A DNA stretch of 64,000 nucleotides from Chinchilla lanigera (Eukaryota; Chordata; Mammalia; Rodentia; Chinchillidae): the NCBI RefSeq assembly GCF_000276665.1, contig NW_004955476.1:10524880-10588879 (forward strand), written 5' to 3'. How positions within the stretch are numbered: the first letter of the stretch is position 1; each line of letters opens with the position of its first letter. Both the position numbers and the translations under genes were made by a program. Below, piece by piece: positions 10,513 to 22,690 of this stretch. The notes beneath the pieces are model-generated. The model was not told the origin of the DNA. It saw only the letters and a list, made by a program, of their open reading frames with translations, and did not search any database.

Positions 10513-12574
10513 GGTTAAAATGGAAAATAAAAGCAATGAAAGTAATCTAATGAATAGGTTAAATATCTGAAGAGAGGATTTGTGAGTTAAAGAAACATGT
10601 GAAGAAAATATCTTGAATGTAGCAGGGAAAATAGGACATGGAAAATATGAAAACAAACTCAAAAAGGTTAAAGGTGGGGAAGATAGAATGGGAAGTTTTC
10701 TAGTATGCATTTACTTGGAGTTTGTAAAGAGGTGATAGAGTGTGGGGGTGCAATATGTCCAACACTAGTAACTGGAAGCTTTTCTGAGCTGATGCAAAGG
10801 TGCAAATCCACAGATGCAGAAGCAGAGCTCGTCCTCAGCAGAAGTCACACCTCAGACCCGTCAGGGAGAAACTGGAGAGCAGCGGAAAGCAGCCTGGGGG
10901 CAAGAAAGGTCCTGTAAGAGTGCTGGTGATTAGATCACCTGCAGACTCCCCAAGAGCAACAGTGGATGCAGGGAGGCAGTGGAAAACGCTCAGGGAGCCT
11001 GAGGGAGGAGGTTACCAGTGCCTGTCCGGGAAAGCTACATATCACGAAGGAGAGTAAAATAAAGACCTACCTGGGTGAATAAAAGCAGGCAGGACCACAA
11101 GGAAGAAAGGTACATCCTTCAAGACTCATCCCCAGGGCTACTTCTTCCAAGGAACTCTGATGGGAACCTCATCTTTGGAACCCAAAGCCTTTCTAGTAGC
11201 ACCAAGTTCATGCACACACTGTCCATGAGCCCTTACTGACACCCTTCTCTCCTCCAGCCACCGCTGCTTGTAAAAGGCTCCCAGCGCTCCATCTTCTGGT
11301 CCTTCGTGCAGCCATTCTCCTGATGCCTGTGTGGAGGAGGTGCCTGATGAGCGCTGGCTGGAACCAGCTAGTCAGTCTTCTAGCCTGTGTTCCATAGACC
11401 ATCACCAACAGACGCTCACTCCCCAGGGGCTTTCGTGCTCAGACTGCTCAGTAACACTGCACACAGTTCCGCCTCCTCCCTGCAGATCCACCGTGTCACC
11501 TGCACTTCACCTGTCAGCACTTCCCACAGTCATCTGAGCACAGAACAACGCCGTCTACCCTTGCTTCCATGACAGTCTCAAGAGACTGGGGTTTCTAATT
11601 TCATATTTTAGGAAGACACTACAGGAGGCAATGCCTCATTTGAAAGTGCCCAAGCACTTTCCATTAATAGCTAACCACACAGTTTTAAATCATTTTACTT
11701 CAGGTTCCTATCTGCACTAGCATGAGCAGGCAGCCCCTTCCAACTCTAAAATTCTGCAGAGTAAAAGACCTTGCCTCTGATATCCAATCATTCATTCTTT
11801 TTGCAGATACTGAGCTCCTGCTATGTAGCACCTGCACGGTGTTGTTCATATAAAGGTGGGCAGGACCGGTGTCATCACTGATTCATGAAGCCAGCAGTTG
11901 AGGATGCATTTCTAGGGCTTGCTATCAGAACACTGTTTTTTGATTCCCAGAAGAAAATTTATTCTGGTTAAACATTGGTTATTTACTGTCTCATTCCTTA
12001 TGTGTATCAGGTTGTGGAGTGAATCTTGAGGGTGTAAATCTGGGGTCTCTCCTGGTTTATGATTCTACTTCACAAAAGACTTTCACTGTAAGAAAAAAAA
12101 AAAAAAAACCATGATCTTGAGGAGTTTAATTAAGAGAAGTTTCACTAAGTCAGCTCAGCAATTCCACACCCTAGGGTGTAGAAGACCTGCCTTAGGGTAG
12201 CTCATTGCCTTAATGGTATAAGGGTAAATGAGGAAGGACACATCTGCTTCTGTTTATTTTCTAGCTTCCAGCACAGACTCCGGCTTCTGGCATAGATTGT
12301 TCCGCTTTCCATTGCAGACCCAATGATGCACCGGCACTGCAGTGAGCTACAGACCATGGACTGAACCCTTCCATCTCCGCATGCAGACACCCTCTGCACG
12401 CTTCCTCATCCGACTCTGTGGTGACCATTTTCAGCTGATCTTGTAAATTGTTATACATTTGTATATCTTGTGTAACATCTGTTTCTCTAGTAAACACCGA
12501 TAATACTTTCACTTTCTCTGTGAAGGGTCAATCTTGAGTGCAAAGCAAATTCTAACTACCTGGCCTCACAGGGC
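10513..12574. other. intergenic, no gene seen
   Basis: No gene is recognised. A possible L2/MIR-type fragment lies at 11790-11880 (CATTCATTCTTTTTGCAGAT, then ACTGAGCTCCTGCTATGTAG). A 16-base A run occupies 12093-12108. Confidence 0.45.
11790..11880 (-). mobile_element. possible L2/MIR-type fragment
   Basis: The order CATTCATTC, ACTGAGCTCCTGCTATGTAG, CACGGTGTTGTTC resembles the reverse complement of the conserved L2/MIR end, with the attcattcaacaaatatt and gagcacctactatgtgccag landmarks. It is short and degenerate. Confidence 0.35.
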
Positions 12575-12760
12575 AGTACTGTGCACTCAGCACTCTGCAC
12601 ATATTACCTCACTTCATCATTCCTGGAGTCACAACAACCAGGCACCAGCACCCAGTCCCATTTATAGAGATAACAGAATGCTCCAAAGCCACATGACTGG
12701 CAGAGCTAGGATTGGACCCCAGGCTGCCCTCTGAACTCCAATAGGAAGCAGACACTATTC
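12575..12760 (-). mobile_element. MIR SINE
   Basis: Landmarks in order on the plus strand are ACTGTGCACTCAGCACTCTG, CACATATTACCTCACTTCAT, TTTATAGAGATAACAGAATG, CAAAGCCACATGACTGGCAG and GCTAGGATTGGACCCCAGGC, which match the reverse complement of MIR. Confidence 0.65.
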
Positions 12761-12889
12761 ATTGTTAGTGTGTGCTTAGCATACAGAGCAAGGAGTTGGT
12801 GTGTGTTGGTAGCACGTGCCATCATTTTCAATTACCTTACCCCCACCTGGTGCCACTATTCTTAATAATCTGTTCAGAATAGAGTAGAA

Positions 12890-12966
12890 GGATAAGACAG
12901 GATAGGATAGGATAGCATAGGATAGGAGAGGAGAGGAGAGGAGAGGAGAGGAGAGGAGAGAAAAGG
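12890..12966. repeat. (GGATA)n to (GGAGA)n microsatellite
   Basis: Pentamer units: AGGATAGGATAGGATA grading into GGAGAGGAGAGGAGAG. The change of unit along the array suggests substitution followed by expansion. Confidence 0.9.
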
Positions 12967-15900
12967 GTCTCATAGCTGCTCTGCTGGATGCTTAAGATTT
13001 AACATCTCTGAGGAGTTGAACAATCATAGGATTTTAAAGGTCGAATTCCAGCGAGGTTGTGAACTAAGGAGATGATGAAAAATTAAAAGCTTCTTTCCTC
13101 TCTCTTGGCTGAGCACTAATCTTTCTAGTCTGGCTCTGTCCACGCCTGAGAACGCACTCCAGATAGTGAGGAAACGTGAAATTGGTACAACTGCTTTAAA
13201 CTGGCAGCTCACATGTCTGATGTGTTCTCTGAAAGTATTTCAGAGATAAGGTTTCCTCTCAGGTCTGAAATGTTCTTTCGAGATCTCCAGCAGCACACAG
13301 TGTTTATGCAATTGCATCAGTTATGTGGTGAGAAGCTGTAGTCCTCGGGGTCGAGGGGTATTTTAATCATAGAGAGCAATGCTTTTGCGTTTCCAGACGA
13401 GAAACAATATAGCAAAGAATCGAGGCCCAAGCCCCTTCCGTGAGAGCTGTTGGCGTTGTTTTGGAACCACTCTGCGTGAAAGTGGATAAAACGTAAGTGC
13501 AACCCTTTATCTGGGCCACAACAGGAAGCTTCATGATGTGGTGTGCAGTAGGAGAACATCCCAGACCTGTCCTTTCACATCTGCAGCCAAGACTTTGCTT
13601 CTATAATCTCTCTGCAGTTGGCACCAGCTGACTCACCTGACCTGAGATTTCTGCTTCTCGCTGACGGTCCTCCTGTGTTGTATGTAACTGGTAACTCACA
13701 CGACCTCCCCGGCATCTCTTCCCCCGACCTAACCCAAATGAATGCTTGGATCTCAGGCTCTTTCCACGGTCAGTGTTCTGGGATTCTGACCTGGTTCTGG
13801 ATTCCAGCCTCTGCAGGGTGACAGACCCTACAGAGGATACTTGCTGGAGGGTAGTGACTTCACACAGGAACAGGTTCAGGTCATACTTCCAGGGTCCTGC
13901 TCCCGCCACCGAGGTGGCAGTGGGAAGGGCACTGTGGCGGGAGCCCTGCTGACCCCGGGCCCTCTTACAGCTTCTCCTAGGCAGTGTGTTTACACCGGAA
14001 GTTAGGCCTCCACTTCCGCTCCCTTCTCCGCTGTTTACGCTGCAACTTTACTCCGGGGTAGAATGCGCCCCCGTGCTTGCTTGCACAGCCGTTGTGCCTG
14101 TGAAGAGCGGGGGTCTCTTACTCTTTAAGGCACAAGTCTGTTAAAGTTTTTACGACTTGCAAACAAAGTGGTGTTTCATCTTCGGCTATGAGACAGCTAG
14201 AGTAGAAGAGAGAGCCTTCCACACCAAATAAATTAAGCATCGGGGTAATTTACAGTTCCAGGTACCCTTGCCAGACTCGCCTAACTGAATCAAGTCAACA
14301 GATTAAATGTTCCCTTGGCAGTCGGCGAGGGGCTGAGACACAGCACCTGGGCCGCCCGTTGAGTCTCAGCATTAAATCACAGCTGAGCAGGGTGTGACAG
14401 GCAGCAGAGCTGGTGCTGGAGACGGGGCTCTGATCCCTGCTAGGTATGGGGTGTCCATCCTGGGGGAGGGAGTGGGAGACCCTAGGGACAGTAGGGAGGC
14501 CAGTGTGGGGTAGGCGCATCGTCCTTCTGGGTGTGAAGGCTGGCTCTTGCCACGTCACTCATGGGAATTCATCCATGTGACCATATTTTCACCATCTCAG
14601 AGCAAGAGTCAGAGAACGAGGGAACATTTTATACATGGAACCAAAATTTATCGTTGTCAAAGTCAAAAGAAGAGCCCGCCAGCAAACCCTGAATCTCTCC
14701 CTCTCCCTGGTATCTCCGTGTTGCCCAGCACCTGCCCTCCAGGTGATACCACATGCTGTCCTTCCTGGCCGCTCTGGGCAGGCCTCAGGGGCCAGGAACC
14801 AGTCATCTGGTCTTCAACAAATGAAACTTTAAAATCAGAGCACAGTGTTTTCAATATGCCAGTTAGTGATTGGGGTGGTTCTGTGGAAGGCTGGGGCGGG
14901 AGCCAGCGATGCATACACGCTGGAAGGAATTAGTAGGTAGGAATAGCTACTTCTTATGCACTGCTGGTACCACTTTTCTGGAAAAGAATGGGATAGGAAG
15001 AAAAGAAAGAAAAGAAGAGAAGCCCCACACCTGTGCTGCACATGGACCTGCTGACCCTCTAGGGTCAGCTTAACTCTGGCCCAGGTCCCCTTCAGGGCCA
15101 GGGAGTGGACAAGCTGGCGGTGGTGATGAGCTGGTGTGTGCGAGACCCACGAAGCGTCCGCGCTGCACATAAACTGGGTCACCACTGCATTCTCCTGGGC
15201 ACGCAAACGTTCTCCGGCTCATTTAGAAAGAGGAGGAGAGCAGGAGAGAGGCTGTGGCTGACTTGGCTGTGGCCTTGAAGACGTCAACAGACCCTTTGTT
15301 GTCTTGTGCACCCTGCAGCCAGGCAGGTGTGACGGTCCCTGCTCCACAGGGAGCGAGCACACTTTGAAGCCGGAATCAAGGACGCGGTACCGTCAAGGAA
15401 ACAGGGCTCTAATCATCACAGCGCCCGCGCGCCGTGACCTTCATCCCTCGGCTGCTGCCTCCCTTCGCTGGCACTGGCCCAGGTCCCCACAGATGGCTCT
15501 GCGCCCGCCCAGGCGGCCAACAGAGGAGCGACCCCTCCAGCACCCTTTGAAGGCTGCTTAATCTCCTCTCCTACACCGCATTCGCCGACATAAATCCACC
15601 AGCCCGGGGCCCGGACCCAGCCACCGAGGGAGGCCACTGCGCCAGGGGCCATCTGGCACTTGCGTGGGATTTATGCCTCTCTCACCCATGCCTTCTGCGA
15701 CCTTGCTGGACCTAGGCTTGAGTGCTGGGAAGGGACGGCAGGCCCGCACCATGGAAGCCACGCTGGCCTGTCCTGGAGGCGACAGCTCAAGGCCAGGGGC
15801 AGCTCAGAGCGGGGGCTCCTAACTTCATCCTTGTATTTGAGAGTTTGAAAGCAGAAGCCAAATGAGTTCATAAAAACAGAAAGAGCTATAAACTGTCATT

Positions 15901-16364
15901 TGAAAGCAGTGGCGACAGAACTCATCGACGCAAAACACGCAGTGGCTGTGTTAATTATCTCTGGTTGGTCCAGTCTCCTTGGCTTCTCTGGGCAGAACCT
16001 GGGCAGCATTCACAGCACACATTCTCCTGCCTGCGTCCTGCTCCCAGGAGCCACGAGTCCTCTTCCAGGATTACACAGCACCCCCTGCCCAATAGCTTCA
16101 CACACACAGACACGCACGTGTGCACCAGCCTTGGTCCTCAGGAGCCTCTGAATTGTAGGAATTCTTTTAGCATTTATTCAACGTTGTAAATCAATTCTAG
16201 TGCAGTTTAACATTTTATTTATTTTTAAATGGAAGTAAAATTGTATTTCCTGGACCTCCCCAAACTGCCTGTGCTAAATAGAGAACTATACCGGAAGCTT
16301 TATTCCCCAGAAAACCAGAAGCAACCTGGCATGTTAAGGGTGCACTGCTCCGAGAGCTCAAGAG
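12967..16364. other. intergenic with AT-rich islands
   Basis: No gene is recognised. Repeat-free, conserved-looking stretches occur near 13300-13560, 14110-14310 and 15830-15965, amid ordinary GC-rich sequence. Confidence 0.4.
15830..15965. promoter_or_regulatory. candidate conserved non-coding island
   Basis: A repeat-free stretch with TGAGTTCATAAAAACAG, AGCTATAAACTGTCATTTG and TTAATTATCTCTGG, unlike its GC-rich flanks. The homeodomain-type TTAATTA is at 15952-15958. No alignment was possible. Confidence 0.25.
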
Positions 16365-16531
16365 CAGTGATTCTCAGCTGGTGGGAACTTCACTTCCTGA
16401 GGACATTTTTGGCAGTGTCTGGAGCCACTGTGGGACAAGGTGCTGTTGGCACTCAGTGTGGAGAGGCCAGGGTGTGGCCGCTGGAACAGGGAGTTGTCCA
16501 GCCCCAAATGCCAAGGGTGAGAAACTTGGTT
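16365..16531 (+). mobile_element. MER20-type hAT-Charlie DNA transposon
   Basis: It starts CAGTGATTCTCAGCTGG and ends GAGAAACTTGG, near-inverted ends of the MER20 type. Inside are GGACATTTTTGGCAGTGTCT, GGAGCCACTGTGGGACAAGG, GTGGAGAGGCCAGGG and CCAGCCCCAAATGCC, all standard landmarks of this 200-bp non-autonomous element. It carries no transposase. An 8-bp target duplication is not evident. Confidence 0.75.
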
Positions 16532-16643
16532 CTTTCTGTCCAATGCAGCGAAACATAAGTGTACGTAAGGGAACAAATGCACAAAAGAATTTTCATTGTC
16601 CTTAACCGTAAGGGACACGCACTGCCTAGAAAAACAAAGCCAT

Positions 16644-17006
16644 TGTTATGGTTTGTGTCTGGATGTCCCCCAAAGCCTCATGCAGTCATGGGGCGGGCTT
16701 CTAGTTTATGATTGATCCATGGTCCAACGTTGAGACTACGGGTGTGAGTGCCACACCCACACTGGGGCAGGTAGTTTGCATACAGCTTAAGGGCAGGATC
16801 TCTGCCCCTCCTCCCTTTTTGCTCTTGTTGCTTTTGCTGTTTTCCACTGTCATGAACTGTTGCCCTCTGTCTTGTGCCACCCTGCCTTGGAGCCGACCGA
16901 GTATGGACTGAAACCTCCACAAAGTGTGAGCTAAATAAACTTTTCCTTCATTAATTTTGGGCATTGGGTATTTTGTCTCAGCAACAAGAGAAAACTAACC
17001 AAGATA
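16644..17006 (+). mobile_element. solo MaLR-like LTR with 5-bp target duplication
   Basis: 363 bp bounded by TGTTATGGTTTGTGTCTGG and CTAACCAAGATA (ancestral ending ACA). The direct repeat GCCAT flanks both sides (16639-16643 and 17007-17011), perfect at 5 of 5, as expected for an ERVL/MaLR integration. A polyadenylation signal AATAAA lies at 16934-16939 in the usual place near the end. It is similar to the copy at 62737. No internal retroviral region is present, so this is a recombination product. Confidence 0.8.
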
Positions 17007-17451
17007 GCCATAAACAAACATGCTTAAAATTCATAAAACAGAGGTCGAATAAAATGTCTTCAGTTGTGTGCTAGACTAAGAGCCTTTGCATTTTCCAACA
17101 GGTTTCTCTATTTTACAAAACATTTTCTGAGAACAAAGCCTCAGTTTCACAAAAAAGAATTTAGGAAATTGTAAAATTATAGTTATATATTTTTATTTAT
17201 ATAAAGGTTTTATTTATAAAATTAAAATTAAAAAATATATAAAGGTTTTATTTATATAAAGGTTATAATGCCTTTCAAACTATGGAAATGGTTTAAATTT
17301 TTTCATGACCTGGATTACAATATTTCAGTATAAAGCACTGTAGGAAAGAAAGTGAAATAGATTTATCTTCCCAAACTAGAAGCTGGATTTGAGAATTTCT
17401 TTTTTTAAAAAAGAAGGTTGCTTAAAACTGCCCACAATTATTTGGGTGCAA

Positions 17452-17530
17452 TGAATGTATGTGTATGTAGGTGTGTATATGTGTGTGCATGTGTGCACAT
17501 GTATGTATGTGTCTGTGTGCACACATACAA
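17452..17530. repeat. (TG)n-rich imperfect microsatellite
   Basis: Alternating TG/TATG units (GTATGTGTATGTAGGTGTG...), interrupted, ending in the reverse sense GCACACATAC. It can form a short stem with itself. Confidence 0.7.
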
Positions 17531-17629
17531 AGCACCCATTGGAGATAACAGCTTTCCTAGCATGTTTAATGAAGGTGGTGTCCAGTGCACTGGAATTAGT
17601 AGATATCTGTAACAACAGATTATTTTGTC

Positions 17630-17740
17630 CAATAGATGTACCTTCTCCAGAGGAGGCCCATAATTTATCCATCTGTCTCCACAGTTGACACATATCAGGA
17701 ACCTAGTAAATGCTCAAGAATTAATGAGATGAACATACAT
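17630..17740 (+). mobile_element. L2/MIR-type 3' end fragment
   Basis: TTGACACATATCAGGAACCT and AGTAAATGCTCAAGAATTAA follow the typical L2/MIR 3' ending (cctggcacatagtaagcgctcaataaatg). Confidence 0.4.
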
Positions 17741-19980
17741 AAACAGTGAGAGTTGACCTTTTAACTTACTAGTTAGAAGTTAACTTCTAATGCCAGCAGT
17801 TGTAATTCAGAATCTAAGACCCCAATCTGAAAGGCTGGATGAAGAGTCATGATTTTAATGAAGGTTTTGCTTCTTTGCAACTATAAAATACACATTATAG
17901 GCTAAAAATGTAATGCAACCAGCAACAGTTTACTGAGGACTGTAAACTCAACTTTTCGATATTAAAGACTTGGGAGACTATAACTATTTCTGCAGATTGC
18001 CTGAGCACCTCAACGGTTTCCTGAACCTTTCGTTCATTTCAGGACAAGCCATCAAAGCGAGGTAGGGTGGAGTAAAGAACCAAGAAAAGACAGAGAATCA
18101 TAGAAAGTTTTGCCCTTCTCCATCCAGGCTCAGGGCTGCCCCAGAACCCCAGGACCCAGCCAGCCAGCAGGAAAGGGCACGTCTGTGTGGGAAGACTTGA
18201 AGGCCTTGCCCATGGAAACTTCCAGCAGCTTGGACAGGAGCACGAAGGAGCAAACACAAACCAAACCAAAGCCCAGAAGGAAAGGGGAGCCCAAGGCTCA
18301 GGCTCCAGTGGCACTGATGGATCGGGCCGGCACAACACAGCCCTCGGTGAGGAGCCCTGTGCCAGTGTGGTCTGCACCGGACCCCTGGAGACTTGGCCTG
18401 GACTTCAAGGGTGGTGGAACAGTGTTCCAGAAGGAAGGAGGATAAAATAACAGTTAGAAAATCCCCAAGCCTCACGTGAGTTCTGACTTTGCCACTCTTG
18501 GTCCTCCCAGGCCATCCTGACACCCAGCCCTTTTCCGCCCCACGTTCCCTGCCCATGCTGTGCTCCACAGTGAGCTCTACTTGGGATGCCTGGTCACCCC
18601 AGGCTCTAGCAGAGGACCAGGACACCGACTCAGAGTGGTCACTCTCATCACCTACTGGGCCAGGCGGTCGTGGGCATCCTGAGTGCTTATGTTTCCTACC
18701 TTCTCAGGAATCAGGGCCACAGGAACGGGGAGGAGACGTTGATCATTGCAGGAATAGAAGCCAGGGTGACCCCTAAAAGCAGTGTCTCTCTCTCCATTAA
18801 CCTGGGGAGTTCTGTGTGCAGCTGAGCTACTTGCTGCTTGGGAAGCAGTTGAGAGGTCCGGGCTCAGCGAGTGCCATCTGGCTTGGCAGAGGGTGAGTGC
18901 CCTGGCTTGTGTTTATCCCCACCTGGCAGGGCCACACAGAGGTGGTGTTATTACCCGGCCACAGCAGGGACCTCAGGCTCCGAGGGTGTGCGCAACGTGT
19001 CCAGACTGCACAGCAGCCTGCAGAACTGGACTGCAGGGCAAACCCTTCCCCCAGAGGCCAGAAGGTGGGAATGAATATCCCTTATACGCCTGCTCTGGAC
19101 AGACACACAGTTCCCCCTCGTCTTTGCACCAAGCCAGTTAAGCAGGCACCACACTGCCCTTGATCCTGAGCTGCAGACCATCTCCAGAGAGGCTGACCCC
19201 AGAGCCCAGCTGGGGCCTGAGCGGCCTCCTGTCCCTGTTGCAGCCTGATCCACCCATGTGGACACAGGCCCTGTTGGAGTGGCAACTCCTGCACTCATGG
19301 AGCGCCTCATGGAATCCCAGGCCAACGCCTGGGCCCTCCGCCCTGTCACGAAGTGCGCCTGCCCCCGGCCCACAACTCCATCCCAACCCTCCCTGAGGAA
19401 GCTGCCAGCGCCCCGTGTGCGAAGCTTAATGCCCAGTGAGTTCTCCCCATGTTCGCGTTATTTAAGATGGAGTTAAGTGTGGTGTTTGCAGCTCCGAAGT
19501 TATTTAACTGTTAGATTCACGTGCCTAGTGGGAGAGGGGCTGAGGTAGGAGGCATCCGCACTGGGAACTGCATGAAGCTGCTAAGTCACGTTGCGGAGGA
19601 GCGAGTGATGACAGGGGCACACTCGGGGATACCTGTGGGGCACACACCGCGCCATGCCAGTGTGTGACACACATGGTTGGGGATGATGCGCTCTGAGAAC
19701 ATAGGGCAGAGACGTCACACCCGGCTTGCCCAGGCCTGGGCTGCATCTAAGTCAGGCCGGTGGCTCTGCCGATGTCCGCCTGCGCTGTGCCCCCCACCCC
19801 CGGCCTTCAGCCCAACTGCACAGCCCTGCTCCCTGTCCTCCCGCGGCCTTCTCCCTCACAGGGCGCAGCTCCGTGTCACTTTCTTAGGGTGTGCTCCCCC
19901 CGTGTCTCAGGCTGCCCTTTGGTCCTCTCAGCCTGGTCTTCTGCTTTGCAGCACTTGTCGCAGTTCCTAGGAACACATCC

Positions 19981-20222
19981 GTGCTTCACGCGTGCCCCAT
20001 CCGCGCTCCCGTGGACTTGCGGCCCCGGGAGGGCGAGGTGCACGCCTGCCCTGTGCACGAGGCTGTGTGAGGCCACCCAGCAGCTGCATGAACAAGCACA
20101 GGCAGCACAGCGTGATCGGCACCGACTGGTACCTGCGAGGCGCCCGGAAGGCGCGGCGCCTGTGGGCCGGGCAGAGGGACTGCAGCAGACCGTGGGCTGC
20201 GCCGCCCGGCCAGGAAGCACTT
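19981..20222. promoter_or_regulatory. short CpG-dense segment
   Basis: By hand count about 24 CpG in roughly 240 bp at about 70% GC, an observed/expected ratio near 0.8, which passes the usual small CpG-island criteria. CpGs are even across it (CACGCGTG, CCGCGCTCCCG, GGCGCGGCGCC). It contains no recognised repeat. It could mark a promoter or an orphan CpG island, or be an unmethylated remnant. Confidence 0.4.
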
Positions 20223-22534
20223 CCTGTGTTTCCAGGCATTGTCTATAAATGGCTCTGCGGTCTGAACCGTGTCCTGCATCCCACAAGGAGGACGGGCAAG
20301 GGAAATGTCACTGCGCATCGGTCCCGTCACCCAAGGGCAGCTGTGCCACGCAGCTCCGTGCCGCCCTACACCAGACTCCCTCCCGAGCCAGGGAGGGAAG
20401 CTCCCACCCCACCGCCCCCGGCTCTGCCGCCTCTCGGGCAATGGCCAGAACCATCAGGTGCCCCAGAACCACGTGAAAAAGGAGAACAGAGGGAAAGACC
20501 AGACCCCTTCTGTGCTAAGAGAGAAAGAAATCCTCCCATGGAAAATCCTACAGCAGCTTCCAGACACCGTGGGGAGAGAAAAGCAGAGACTGCTGTTTGC
20601 CCCCGGAGTGCTTCTCCCCAGCAGGCGGGAGAACTGCAGCCATCCAACTCTGGGGCCCACACACGGGACCGTGGGATGGGGCGCGTCCGAGGGCACTGTG
20701 TGAGGTGCGGGGGACCCGGATTGCCATCCCACTTTCCGAGCTCCATTCAAACAGCAGCCTCCCCTCTGCCACACACAACAGAGCTGCTGTTGATTTTTCC
20801 AACCGTCAATGGCAAATTCGCCTCATAAATCAGTCTGTTTGAAAGGTCGGAGAGAGGCCGAAGCCAGTCAAAGCCTTCCCAGGAGCTCACCCGGCTGCCA
20901 GCGGGGTTTTCAGTCCTAGGTGGATTTCAATCCTGGGTGGTTTATTCTTATCGGAAGTGGAGCAAAACTCTCATCCCAGACCACAAACTCAGGTATTTTT
21001 CTAAGAGAAGGAACGGGATGTGAGGAAACTGCAGCAGAGGAGCGGAGCTCTGTGCTCCTCTGCATTTGCCCCAGGCGAGGGCTCCCACCTGCTGTGGCCC
21101 GCAGCAGCTCCGAGGCATCCATCCAGGGACAGCCTGGACTGCGTGGGAGACTTTGGAGGGGGAAGGTGCCAGAGAGATGAGGAAGCGAGCGAAGGGGAGA
21201 GTGTGCAAATGCACAGCTACACACACACACACTCACATACCACAGCTGTGACTGCTTTTGCCACAGGCTTGTGCTGACCAGGAACAAATTACAGCAGCTC
21301 CCAAATCCCCGAGTTCCTCATCTCCTTGATGGTGACAGCAGCAGTGCCCCACGAGGGCCCTGGTAAGTGACGGCTTGCTCGGCCCAAGCGCCCGCTCCCT
21401 GCCAAGCCAGGGCGCATGCTGTGGTTACCAGCTCAGGGTCCCGGCACCAGTGCCAGCCCAACTCGAGTGGAGCACTCTGGTGCTGGGTGTCATCTGGGGT
21501 TCGGGACCGCGGAACTGCAGACTTGCCGCGGTCTCCACGGGCAGTGCTGCCTGGTGCTCAGGGTCTGTCCACTGCGGTCTCCACGGGCAGTGCTGCCTGG
21601 TGCTCAGGGTCTGCCCGTCCCGGGTTGGGTCCAGTGGGTCCCACGAGGTGAGCGAGGCCCCCTCCCATTTGCCTTTTCTGACTGCTTTAGCCCCACAAAC
21701 AGAGCTTCCCACTGTTCTTTAAAACAAAATATTTCCCTAATTATAAATGTAAAAAGTGAGCAGAGTTGAGGTCTCAAAGGGAAAAGTCAGGACGCTCACA
21801 CCTTGCACTCTGCCCCCCACACACATGTCCCTCGGAGCAGAAATCCAGGTGCCGCCCTGAGAGTGCCCCTCCTGACACTGCCTGGCCTGCAGCCTTGCGC
21901 CTGCACCAGGAGCTCCAACCAATCCAGAAAACAGGAGAAAGAATTCTGGAGAGAAGGGCAGTGCGAGTTTGCTGTGCTCCAAGCCCTCCGCTGAATCCAC
22001 CCACACGGAGTGAGCGGTGCCCAGACTGAAGACAGGCCTGTCCCTGCCACTCGGAGACCTGCGCACGCGACTTGGCCTCTGCGGACATCGGCGTCGGCAG
22101 CAGTCGGAAGCAGCCCGCTGCTGCCTTCCGGACCGGCGACAGGTAGCCCTGGGCCCTGCTGACCACCCCACCGTCCAGCGTTTCCTTCGGAGATACAGGC
22201 GGGGTTAGAATGCGAGGCGATTGCATCTGTTCTTGTGTTAGGCAGTTCTTTAATTCTGCAGTGAGACACAGCAAATGCAGAGAAGAGTCCTCTGCTCACG
22301 GAGCATCATTGAACAAGGAAAGTTTGGAACTGGCTGACGTCCTCCTGGAGAGGACAGAGGGTATGGGGATGGGTCATCTGCACAGAGCACTCCGAGGAGG
22401 AGGAGCAGGATGGGAGCGCCAGGGCAGGTTGTCCAGTGAAGGGAAACTGAGCCTCAGCACTTACCTGTGCTGCTACCTTTTGTGTGCAGAAAAGAGAGAA
22501 TGGGAACAACGATGCGTATTTGCTTCTTTTTCTA
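20223..22534. other. intergenic, no confirmed gene
   Basis: Unique sequence. The longest frame (19992-20828, 278 codons) begins in the CpG-dense segment but has no domain and is overlapped by comparable frames on the other strand. A CA repeat lies near 21213-21231, and a 46-bp tandem duplication at 21528-21619. Confidence 0.45.
21528..21619. repeat. 46-bp tandem duplication, two units
   Basis: Unit 1 is 21528-21573 and unit 2 is 21574-21619; both begin GCGGTCTCCACGGGCAGTGC and run on through CTGGTGCTCAGGGTCTG. The first 40 bases are identical and divergence is confined to the unit ends. Confidence 0.95.
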
Positions 22535-22690
22535 AAAAGGAATACAAGAAGGATAAATGGAAGCAGGTGAAGATGGCTACTTACGGGGGCGGGACTCCAA
22601 CCTCTTTACAGCTACCTGTTGGTATTGCTTTGGTTTTTATACCGTGTAAATGTTTTACATATTCCAAAAATAAACTTACATCAGAGGGAC
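22535..22690 (+). mobile_element. LINE-1 (L1M-type) 3' end
   Basis: GGAATACAAGAAGGATAAATGG, then GGTATTGCTTTGGTTTTTAT, ACCGTGTAAATGTTTTACAT and CCAAAAATAAAC match the ancient L1 3' UTR terminus (ggatacacaagaaact..., gaaccatgtgaatgtattacctattcaaaaaataaa). Confidence 0.6.

Larger units (their letters stand above)
17012..19980. other. intergenic, no gene seen
   Basis: The left part (17040-17400) is AT-rich with repeated TATAAAGGTTTTATTTAT units at 17203-17270. A TG-rich microsatellite lies at 17452-17530. The segment 17630-17740 has an L2/MIR-like end (AACCTAGTAAATGCTCAAG). The rest is unique and increasingly GC-rich. Confidence 0.45.

Noticed and set aside
12093..12108. A-run as a processed-pseudogene tail
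   Set aside because: No gene-like sequence precedes it and no target duplication was seen.
19992..20828. A 278-codon plus-strand frame starting near the CpG-dense segment
   Set aside because: Comparable frames exist on the minus strand over the same bases, there is no recognisable domain, and no splice structure. I keep the CpG segment as a feature but not the ORF.
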